NCBI GenBank assembly: GCA_964519665.1
Contig: CAZFIV010000013.1
Coordinates: 1-64,000 of the forward strand
Direction of reading: 5' to 3'
DNA from: JANQQN01 sp964519665
GTDB lineage: Bacteria > Myxococcota > Kuafuiibacteriia > Kuafuiibacteriales > Kuafuiibacteriaceae
DNA length: 64,000 nucleotides
In this document: positions 46,786 to 54,210 of the stretch, piece after piece
Layout: each line of letters starts with the position of its first letter
Numbering within the stretch: position 1 is the first letter of the stretch
Made by a program: the position numbers and the translations under genes
Notes under the pieces: generated by a model
The model's input: the letters and a program-made list of their open reading frames with translations, nothing else
Told to the model about the DNA's origin: nothing
Database searches by the model: none

Positions 46786-48078
46786 TTGGTGACCAGAACG
46801 CGCTCTACGCTGGCCTCTAATCCGTGGACGAGTGCGAGCCTCAGCGAAAACTACGCTGAGGTGCGTCGGCAGACCGAGCTCCTCGCCGAACCGTTGGCTC
46901 CAGAAGATTTCGTCGTTCAATCGATGCCGGATGTCAGTCCGACAAAGTGGCATCTGGCCCACACGACGTGGTTCTTCGAAACGTTCCTGTTGAGCCCCTT
47001 GGAAGACGCATACCGACCCGTCGACCCTGCCTACGCGTTTCTCTTCAACTCGTACTACGAGGGCGCCGGCCCTCGTCACATGCGTTCGCAACGAGGATTG
47101 CTATCGCGCCCTACCGTCGACCAGATTTTCGCTTACCGGCGACAGATCGATGAGCGCATGCAAGCGCTCCTGGCGCGGACGTTGGGTGACCCCGACGACC
47201 CTGGCAACGTGCGGTTTCGGGTCGTCATCGGTCTGCATCACGAGCAGCAGCACCAAGAGCTGCTGCTGATGGATATCAAACACGTATTCTCGGTGAACCC
47301 AATGCTGCCGGTCTACCAGGTCGACCCGGCCACCGCCGACGGCGCCGATGTCCCGGCGCTCGCGTGGGCTGACCTGGACGGTGGCCTGGTCGAGATCGGT
47401 CATCGCGGCGCGGGTTTTGCTTTCGACAACGAGACGCCGCGACATAGCGTTTTTCTACGCCCGTTTCGCATCGCCCAGCGGCTGGTCACCAATCGCGAGT
47501 ACATCGCGTTCATCGAGGACGGCGGTTACCGACGCCCGGACCTGTGGCTCGCCGATGGCTGGCACGCGGTCCAGCAGAACGAATGGACGGCACCGGAGTA
47601 TTGGCAGCGAATCGATGGGCACTGGCATCAGTTCACCCTGCACGGTCTGAAGCCCGCCGACACCGCCGAGCCGGTCGTTCATGTCAGCTTTTACGAAGCG
47701 GACGCGTACGCGAGATGGCTCGGGCATCGACTTCCCACCGAGGCCGAGTGGGAGGTGCACGCGGCGACGCATCCGGTCGACGGACACTTCTTGGGTGGCG
47801 ACGCCCTACATCCGCGCCCCGCTTCACAGGGGCAGACCCAGGTTTTTGGGTCGGTTTGGGAGCACACCCAAAGCCCGTACTCGCCGTACCCAGGCTTTCG
47901 TCCGCTGGACGGTACACTCGGGGAGTACAACGGCAAGTTCATGTGCAGTCAGACGGTGGTTCGAGGTGGCTCCTGCCTTACACCTCAGGGCCACGTCCGA
48001 CCCACTTACCGTAATTTCTTTTATCCGCATCAACGATGGTGCGCGTTGGGCATTCGCTTAGCGAGTGACCTCGTCTAA
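46786..48078 (+). CDS. egtB: EgtB-like mononuclear iron sulfoxide synthase
   Basis: A 430-residue protein with the two-domain layout of EgtB. An N-terminal DinB-like domain carries iron-ligand candidates in KWHLAHTTWFFE (His56/His59) and LHHEQQHQELLL (HX3HXE; His152, His156). A C-terminal FGE-sulfatase-like domain has TNREYIAFIEDGGYRRPDLW, GHRLPTEAEWEV and TVVRGGSCLTP. EgtB joins gamma-glutamylcysteine or cysteine to trimethylhistidine on the way to ergothioneine. The partner methyltransferase EgtD is not in this operon; a radical SAM gene follows 14 bases later. The substrate may therefore differ. TTG 46786 and GTG 46789 are both possible starts behind GGAGG (46774-46778). Confidence 0.8.
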   Translation: MVTRTRSTLASNPWTSASLSENYAEVRRQTELLAEPLAPEDFVVQSMPDVSPTKWHLAHTTWFFETFLLSPLEDAYRPVDPAYAFLFNSYYEGAGPRHMRSQRGLLSRPTVDQIFAYRRQIDERMQALLARTLGDPDDPGNVRFRVVIGLHHEQQHQELLLMDIKHVFSVNPMLPVYQVDPATADGADVPALAWADLDGGLVEIGHRGAGFAFDNETPRHSVFLRPFRIAQRLVTNREYIAFIEDGGYRRPDLWLADGWHAVQQNEWTAPEYWQRIDGHWHQFTLHGLKPADTAEPVVHVSFYEADAYARWLGHRLPTEAEWEVHAATHPVDGHFLGGDALHPRPASQGQTQVFGSVWEHTQSPYSPYPGFRPLDGTLGEYNGKFMCSQTVVRGGSCLTPQGHVRPTYRNFFYPHQRWCALGIRLASDLV

Positions 48079-48092
48079 TCAGGAGAACAACT

Positions 48093-49466
48093 ATGAACAT
48101 CGAGCCGCACAACCTGAGGTTCTACGGGATCCGTGACATCGACAAGATTCCGCAGTTGCAGGCGATGAGGTCTTCGGAACGCGAAGCGATGAAAGTCGTG
48201 GCCAGCGTCCTGCCCTTCCGAACCAATAGTTACGTGGTCGAAGAGCTCATCGACTGGTCGAAGGTTCCCGACGACCCGATGTTTCAACTCACGTTCCCCC
48301 AAGTCGGCATGCTCGAACGCGCGCATTTCGAGCTGATCCGTCGAACGATCGCAAGCGGCGCCGACGCCAAGACCGTGAAGAACGTGGCCAACCAGATCCG
48401 CCTGGCCATGAATCCGCATCCCGCTGGCCAGAAATCCGCGAACGTGCCGACGCTCGATGACGAGCCGGTCGCTGGCGTACAGCGTAAGTACCGAGAGACC
48501 TGTCTGGTCTTCCCGTCGCAGGGTCAGACGTGCCACGCCTACTGCACCTTCTGTTTCCGATGGCCGCAGTTCGTGGGAATGAACGACCTGAAGTTCGCCA
48601 CCGACGAGGCCCGTCGGTTCGCGACGTTCATCCGAAAAGAAAAGAGCCTGACCGACGTGCTGATCACCGGTGGCGATCCGCTGGTCATGCGAACAAAGAA
48701 CGTCGCCGGCTATCTCGAGCCTTTCCTCGAGCCGGGCTTCGAACACATTCAAACGATCCGGATCGGCACCAAGTCCGTCTCCTACTGGCCGCACCGCTTC
48801 GTGACGGACAAAGACGCCGACGACCTGCTTCGGCTGTTCGAGAAGATCGTCAAGGCCGGCAAGCACCTCGCCATCATGGGCCACTACAACCACTGGGTAG
48901 AGCTCGACACCCCGGTGGCCCAGGAGGCCGTCCGCCGGATCCGAAGCACTGGCGCCAACATCCGAACCCAGTCACCGCTCATCCAGCACATCAATGATGA
49001 CTCGGATATCTGGGTGAAGATGTGGGACCTCCAGGTTCGCTTGGGCTGCATTCCGTATTATATGTTCATCGAGCGGGACACTGGCGCGAACCACCACTTC
49101 GAGGTCTCGCTCGTGCGGGCGTACGAGATCTTCCAGGACGCCATCCAGCGGGTCTCGGGGCTCGGACGAACCGCTCGCGGCCCCTCGATGTCCGCCTTCC
49201 CCGGCAAAGTGGTCGTGGACGGCGTTGCGCAGGTCGGCAGTGAGAAGGTCTTCGTGCTGAGCTTCATGCAGGCGCGCGTGCCCGACTGGACCAAGCGGCC
49301 GTTCTTCGCGAAGTACGACCCCGACGCCACCTGGCTCGACGACCTCCGACCCGCCTTTGGCGCTGACAAGTTCTTCTTCGAAGACGAGCTCGCCCATATG
49401 GTTTCCCCTCCCACCAACGGCCTGATCCAGGTGGGCGGAAGCCCGGTGGGCGCAGTCCTGCACTAA
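48093..49466 (+). CDS. KamA-family radical SAM protein
   Basis: A 457-residue radical SAM protein. The cluster motif is CHAYCTFC (Cys147, Cys151, Cys154), followed by the TDVLITGGDPLVM and IRIGTKSVSYWPHRF stretches typical of lysine 2,3-aminomutase (KamA) relatives. The glycine-rich PGGGGK motif that carries the PLP lysine of KamA is not found; the corresponding region reads MSAFPGKVVVDG. A PLP-dependent aminomutase reaction is therefore doubtful. An Fe-S-rich tail is absent. It lies 14 bases after the EgtB-like gene with an AGGAG ribosome-binding site, so both act probably in one pathway. Confidence 0.78.
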   Translation: MNIEPHNLRFYGIRDIDKIPQLQAMRSSEREAMKVVASVLPFRTNSYVVEELIDWSKVPDDPMFQLTFPQVGMLERAHFELIRRTIASGADAKTVKNVANQIRLAMNPHPAGQKSANVPTLDDEPVAGVQRKYRETCLVFPSQGQTCHAYCTFCFRWPQFVGMNDLKFATDEARRFATFIRKEKSLTDVLITGGDPLVMRTKNVAGYLEPFLEPGFEHIQTIRIGTKSVSYWPHRFVTDKDADDLLRLFEKIVKAGKHLAIMGHYNHWVELDTPVAQEAVRRIRSTGANIRTQSPLIQHINDDSDIWVKMWDLQVRLGCIPYYMFIERDTGANHHFEVSLVRAYEIFQDAIQRVSGLGRTARGPSMSAFPGKVVVDGVAQVGSEKVFVLSFMQARVPDWTKRPFFAKYDPDATWLDDLRPAFGADKFFFEDELAHMVSPPTNGLIQVGGSPVGAVLH

Positions 49467-49727
49467 TCCGCCGACCCAGCGAGCCCAGCTGAGACCAGGG
49501 GCCCGGGCGCGAGTCCGCTCGCGCCCGGCCGACTTCGCTCGCGCCGTTCGCTCCGCGCTGACACTGTCGATTGATTGTTTTGCGCCCGCGGTTTCTTCGC
49601 TACAATCCGCGCCTGCCGCGCAACAATCGAGTCGCGCGGTCGCCATGCTTGTCTACTCGCGAGTAATACGGGGCCCGATGTATTTCGCAGTTGCGAATCC
49701 ATTCGTCCTCGTGCGGAGTTCTGCTCG

Positions 49728-50420
49728 ATGCCGGGCCTGATTCTGATCGTCGACGACGAAAAAGATCTCGTCAGCACTCTTGAATACAACTTTGAACGAG
49801 AGGGTTATCAGACCCGCTCGGCGCTGAACGGCGCGGAAGCGATCGAACAGGCGAAGAAAACCCCATTGCCGGATCTCGTCCTCCTCGATCTGATGCTCCC
49901 CGACACCAGCGGGACCGAGGTCTGCCGACAGCTCCGGTCCTTAGCGGAGACCAAGAATATCCCGGTTTTGATGCTGACCGCCAAGGATGATGAAATCGAC
50001 CGAGTCGTCGGATTTGAGGTCGGCGCCGACGACTACGTGACCAAACCGTTCAGTGTCCGCGAGTTGATGCTGCGGGTCCGGGCCGTCCTCCGCCGTAGTC
50101 AGAGCGCACCGCCGCCGAGCGAAGAATTGGTCTTTGGCGCCCTTAGAGTGGATCCCTCGGCCCACCAAGTGTGGCACGACGGCGACGAAGTCACGCTTAC
50201 GGCACTCGAGTTCAAGCTCCTGACGACCCTGCTGTCCCGAAAAGGGCGCGTTCAAACTCGAAAGCAGCTGCTGGACGACGTCTGGGGCATTCAGGCCGAT
50301 GTCAGCACCCGGACCGTCGACACGCATGTGAAACGTCTGCGGCAGAAATTGGGCGAGGCCGGCGAGTACATCGAAACGCTGCGTGGCGTGGGCTATCGTT
50401 TCCGCCTGCATGCCGAATAA
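49728..50420 (+). CDS. PhoB-like response regulator
   Basis: A 230-residue OmpR/PhoB-type regulator, starting at ATG 49728 where the receiver begins (MPGLILIVDDEKDLVSTLEY); the frame is open for 51 more codons upstream. Phospho-acceptor Asp54 is in LVLLDLMLPDT and Lys106 in DDYVTKPFSV. The winged helix has LTALEFKLLTTLLSRKGRVQ and VSTRTVDTHVKRLRQKL. The RGVGYRF ending is classic. Its stop overlaps the start of the sensor kinase by 11 bases. No Pho box or phosphate genes were found nearby, so phosphate control is only inferred by resemblance. Confidence 0.92.
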   Translation: MPGLILIVDDEKDLVSTLEYNFEREGYQTRSALNGAEAIEQAKKTPLPDLVLLDLMLPDTSGTEVCRQLRSLAETKNIPVLMLTAKDDEIDRVVGFEVGADDYVTKPFSVRELMLRVRAVLRRSQSAPPPSEELVFGALRVDPSAHQVWHDGDEVTLTALEFKLLTTLLSRKGRVQTRKQLLDDVWGIQADVSTRTVDTHVKRLRQKLGEAGEYIETLRGVGYRFRLHAE

Positions 50421-52179
50421 GAAGCCGATGACGCGCCGGTCCGGGGTTCGCGGAAAGGTCTTCGTCGCCTCCCTTGGGCTCCTGCTGGTCGTAGGGGCGC
50501 TGGTCGGCGTCTACCTCGAGAGCCTGCTGCGCGGTTTCCTACGAGAACGTCTTCAATCCGATCTGCTCGGTCACGCCCGTACGGTCGCCGAGACCCTCGA
50601 CCTCAACGAGGCCCGGAGTCCGTCGCAGCGGCAAGCGCTGGTCATGCGATTGAGCGCTGCCAGCGGCTATCGCATCACTCTGATCGACCGCCAGGGTACG
50701 ACCCTCGCCGACTCCGCGGTCGCCCCCGGTGCGCTGGACAAGACGCCGAACCACTCGGAGCAAACCGAGGTGATCGAGGCGTGGGAACGAGGGGTCGGCT
50801 TTTCGAGCCGCACCAGCGCGACCGAAAACCGGTCTTTGCTGTACGCGGCCTACGTTCACGGGCCCACGATCGTCCGAGCTTCGACCCCCTTGGAGGCGGT
50901 CCATCAGGTGATGAACAGCCTTCGGTTCGCGCTCATGGGCGCCGCGATGGTGGGGCTGGTCGTCGCGGCCATCATGAGCCTGCTATCTGCTCATCTGTTG
51001 ACCCGAGAGCTCCGCAAGCTCGTTGGCCACGCGCGGGCCCTCGCTCGCGGCGAGCGTTCGGATCTGCCGTGGTATTCGACAGAGGAGCTGGGGCGACTGG
51101 CCGGCTCGTTCACCAAGCTCGCCGGGCAGCTCGCGCAGACGATGGACACCCTGGCCATCGAACGGACGCGGTTCCGCATCGTGCTCGACAGCATGAGCGA
51201 GGCCGTGCTGACCGTCGACAGCGCGCTTCGAATCAATCTCGTCAATCCGTCCTGCGTTTCGATCCTCGGGCTCGACCACGAGCCTCGAGGCAAGCTGCTG
51301 ACCGAGGCGCTCGACCTGCCAGACCTCGTCGAGTTGGCCAACCGAGGGCGAGATGAAACGGCCTCGGGGGAGGTCCAGATCGGCAAGCGCACGGTGGCCG
51401 CCCGGGCGACCCCTCTCGCCACGTCCGCGGGGGCGGTCGTGGTCATGCACGACGTCACCGAAATGCGTCGGCTCGAGATCATCCGCAAAGACTTCGTGGC
51501 CAACGTGTCCCACGAGCTTCGGACGCCGGTTAGCATCGTCCGCGCGAACGCCGAGACCCTGCTCGACGGCGCCCTCGACGACCCCGAACGCGCTCGATTC
51601 TTCATCGAGGCCCTGTACCGAAACGCCGACCGACTGTCGCGGATCATCGCCGACCTCCTCGACCTTTCGCAGATCGAGGCTGGGCAGTTCCAGCTGTCGA
51701 TGCGAGGACTCTCGGTGCAGGAAGCGTTCGAACGAACGATCGAGAGCCTTCAGGCCCGCGCCGACTCCCGGCGCATCAGCTTGGAGGTCCTGCTCGACCA
51801 AGATCTTCAGGTGGTTGCCGACCGAAAAGCCCTCGACCAGATCCTCCGCAACCTGGTGGAAAACGGCATCAAGTACACGCCGGAGGGCGGACGCGTACGC
51901 CTGCACGCCCGTCGGCTCGACGACAGGATCCGGGTCGAAGTCGAAGACGACGGACAAGGCATCCCCAAGGAGCACTGGAACCGGATCTTCGAGCGGTTTT
52001 ATCGGGTCGATACCGGGCGAAGCCGCGAGATGGGAGGCACTGGCCTGGGCTTGGCGATCGTCAAGCACCTCGTGGAGAGCATGAACGGAACGGTGGGCGT
52101 GGAAGCCGGCGAGCCCGGCGGCGCTCGGTTCTGGATCTTGCTGCCACGGTCCCGCCTCGAAGACATCAAGGCGGCCTGA
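50410..52179 (+). CDS. PhoR-like sensor histidine kinase with HAMP and PAS
   Basis: A membrane sensor kinase of about 589 residues from ATG 50410; ATG 50428 (MTRRSGVRGK) is an alternative. Two membrane helices (VFVASLGLLLVVGALVGVYL and FALMGAAMVGLVVAAIMSLL) enclose a roughly 150-residue periplasmic sensor. A HAMP domain follows (ELRKLVGHARALARGERSDL), then a PAS domain (VLDSMSEAVLTVDSALRINL). HisKA (NVSHELRTPVSIVRANAE) and HATPase boxes (LRNLVENGIKYTPEGG, VEDDGQGIP, GGTGLGLAIVKHLVE) complete it. The domain order matches PhoR-type kinases. Confidence 0.92.
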   Translation: MPNKKPMTRRSGVRGKVFVASLGLLLVVGALVGVYLESLLRGFLRERLQSDLLGHARTVAETLDLNEARSPSQRQALVMRLSAASGYRITLIDRQGTTLADSAVAPGALDKTPNHSEQTEVIEAWERGVGFSSRTSATENRSLLYAAYVHGPTIVRASTPLEAVHQVMNSLRFALMGAAMVGLVVAAIMSLLSAHLLTRELRKLVGHARALARGERSDLPWYSTEELGRLAGSFTKLAGQLAQTMDTLAIERTRFRIVLDSMSEAVLTVDSALRINLVNPSCVSILGLDHEPRGKLLTEALDLPDLVELANRGRDETASGEVQIGKRTVAARATPLATSAGAVVVMHDVTEMRRLEIIRKDFVANVSHELRTPVSIVRANAETLLDGALDDPERARFFIEALYRNADRLSRIIADLLDLSQIEAGQFQLSMRGLSVQEAFERTIESLQARADSRRISLEVLLDQDLQVVADRKALDQILRNLVENGIKYTPEGGRVRLHARRLDDRIRVEVEDDGQGIPKEHWNRIFERFYRVDTGRSREMGGTGLGLAIVKHLVESMNGTVGVEAGEPGGARFWILLPRSRLEDIKAA

Positions 52180-52197
52180 GCCGCCAACCGTGCCCCC

Positions 52198-52665
52198 TCA
52201 TCGTGGGCGGGGCGGTCGATTGCCATTGTCCATGTCGGACACGATCATCCAGGGCCCGCCGCCTTCCCGCCGAAGCGTGAGCGTAAACTTGCCGATGGCG
52301 GGCTCGCCCTCCGCCAGCGCGAAGCCGCCAAGAATGTAGGCGATCGAGCCTTCGACTTCGAACGCGAAGGCGCGCAGGATGAGCGGCCCGCCGGCTCCTT
52401 CGTACGCCTTTCGGATCGCCGCGCGACCTTGGACGGGGGGCCGCCCGTTCTGAAGAACATATCCTCGCTCGTCGAACAGCTCGGCCAAGGCCGCCGCGTC
52501 GCGTTGGCGCCAGGCGTCCTCATACTCGCGCAGCACTCGTGCCAGCGGGCTCGGAAGCTCGATCGAACGGTCTGGCGCAGCGAGAACCGACGGCTGAGGA
52601 TGAGCGCAGTGGAGCGTTACGCAGAACATCATGGGGGCCAGGAGGAACCGAATCAGGTTGGGCAT
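52198..52665 (-). CDS. Secreted DUF4440/SnoaL-like (NTF2-fold) protein
   Basis: A 155-residue protein with a signal peptide (LIRFLLAPMMFCVTLHCAHP; the TLHC cysteine could be a lipobox). An NTF2-like domain follows: REYEDAWRQRDAAALAELFD, ERGYVLQNGRPPVQGRAAIR and KFTLTLRREGGGPWMIVSDM. Proteins of this fold bind small molecules or act as ketosteroid-isomerase-like enzymes, but here no catalytic identity is clear. The gene converges with the PhoR-like kinase, with 18 bases between stops. Confidence 0.75.
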   Translation of the reverse strand: MPNLIRFLLAPMMFCVTLHCAHPQPSVLAAPDRSIELPSPLARVLREYEDAWRQRDAAALAELFDERGYVLQNGRPPVQGRAAIRKAYEGAGGPLILRAFAFEVEGSIAYILGGFALAEGEPAIGKFTLTLRREGGGPWMIVSDMDNGNRPPRPR

Positions 52666-52736
52666 GGCCGCACGATAGAGGCGTTATCTAACGGATATGT
52701 CACAGGCCGAGGGGAGCTGACTTCGGCAGCGGCTGC

Positions 52737-54161
52737 CTAAAAGGCCAGGACCGCGCCTGCGCTGATCCTAAGGACTCGGTTCGCGACGGAGGCGTCCTCG
52801 ATGATCGGGTCGTCGTCGAAGGTGACCCGCGTGCCCGCCCCCGACAGCTCCACCTGCTGAAACCGATAGCTCAAGTCGCCGGACACGCCGACGGAAGACC
52901 ACAGCCAGTACCGGATGGAGGCCCCTGCGTACACCGAAAAGCCGAGCCCATCCGCCCCCGTAGTGGTGGGCTCCTCGCGATATCCGAGGAGCGCGCCGCC
53001 TCGAACGTCGAGCTCTACGGTGAACGTTTCGGTGACCGAAAGCTGGCTCCGGAGGCCGGCCAGGACATCTAGGCCGCCGTAGCTGAGGATGACGGAGTTC
53101 GCTCCTTGCGAATCGACGCTGAAAGTGTCGTATCCCGCTCCCACCAGCGGGACGAGCGACAATCGAGCCTTGCCAAAGGTCGCGACCTCGATCGGGTAGA
53201 AGACGTGCCCGCCGATCCCGATAAACGTCCCCGTGGGCTCATCGGGCTCCACCGGAGGCGTCACGTCGATCTCATAGGACACGAACGACACCCCGACCTC
53301 GACTCGAGCGCCGAATCCGAGCGACGGCAGAAAGTACGTCACGTCGGCCTCGAATCTCGGCGAAGGGGCCAAGACGTAGTCCAGGCCGGTCGCCGCGCCA
53401 TCTACGGACACTGCATACGACGAGCCCACTTGTGAACCGAAGCCGACCCGGAGGCGAAAGCGTCGATCTTCGCTCCGCTGTGGGGCGACCGGTCCACGAC
53501 CGGATGCCGGCGACCGGGTCCTCTTCGCTTCGCTCACCGAGGGCATGACCTGGGCTTCTCGCGAAACCTCCGACGACGGCGCGGACCGCCGCGCCTGACG
53601 ATCTTCTCGCCGGTCGCGCTGCGCCTCCGCAACCCCATCCTTGGCGGCCGTCGATCGGCCCTCGACGATGAACGCGGCAAAGCGGCGGCCGATCCGAACA
53701 CCCACTCGACGGGCGTTTTGACCTCGCCGGTATCGCCCGCGGATGCGCTTGGCGATCCGACCCTGACCACGACCATCGACGTCGACGAGCCTCGCCGTCA
53801 CGATGTAGGCCTTTGGGCTTCGCTCGACTCGAACGGTGACCAGGTACCGGGCACCGACCGCTCGGGCCACCGCCGGATCGGTCGTCGTACGCCCGACCGC
53901 TTTCGCGCGGGCCCGGTACCGTCGACCAGCCACTGCGAGAACCCCTACCTCGTTGAGCCCGGACGCCACGCCTTGGGTGAGCTCCGCCGGCCCGGCGCTC
54001 GCGGGACCGGCGGCCGGGGCCACGGCGACCCGAATGAGCCCTCGGGTCTGGGCGCGGGCCGTCCTTCCGTCCGCCAGGAGCAGCAACGAGAACACGGCGA
54101 GCGCGGCCCGCCAGGGCCACTTCGAGGCTGCGCATCGGCGATACAAGGCCCGGGGAGCCAA
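52737..54161 (-). CDS. Outer-membrane beta-barrel protein with TolB-like N-terminal part
   Basis: A 474-residue protein. A signal peptide (AALAVFSLLLLADGRTARAQ) is followed by a domain with alternating hydrophobic residues (YLVTVRVERSPKAYIVTARL, VDVDGRGQGRIAKRI). This resembles the TolB/CsgG-like N-terminal module of myxobacterial-type secreted proteins. A basic, disordered linker then leads to a C-terminal barrel of about 240 residues (FRLRVGFGSQVGSSYAVSVD, YRFQQVELSGAG) ending in GAVLAF, with the terminal Phe expected of outer-membrane porins. It follows RNase E on the same strand by about 49 bases. Function unknown. Confidence 0.65.
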   Translation of the reverse strand: MAPRALYRRCAASKWPWRAALAVFSLLLLADGRTARAQTRGLIRVAVAPAAGPASAGPAELTQGVASGLNEVGVLAVAGRRYRARAKAVGRTTTDPAVARAVGARYLVTVRVERSPKAYIVTARLVDVDGRGQGRIAKRIRGRYRRGQNARRVGVRIGRRFAAFIVEGRSTAAKDGVAEAQRDRREDRQARRSAPSSEVSREAQVMPSVSEAKRTRSPASGRGPVAPQRSEDRRFRLRVGFGSQVGSSYAVSVDGAATGLDYVLAPSPRFEADVTYFLPSLGFGARVEVGVSFVSYEIDVTPPVEPDEPTGTFIGIGGHVFYPIEVATFGKARLSLVPLVGAGYDTFSVDSQGANSVILSYGGLDVLAGLRSQLSVTETFTVELDVRGGALLGYREEPTTTGADGLGFSVYAGASIRYWLWSSVGVSGDLSYRFQQVELSGAGTRVTFDDDPIIEDASVANRVLRISAGAVLAF

Positions 54162-54210
54162 TCGCGCCGGCCGCGGTCGGTCAACGGCCGACCACCGACA
54201 TCGGCCCGCT

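Noticed and set aside
46786..48078. Possible formylglycine-generating enzyme or PvdO
   Set aside because: The N-terminal DinB-like domain with the HX3HXE iron motif identifies the EgtB branch instead.
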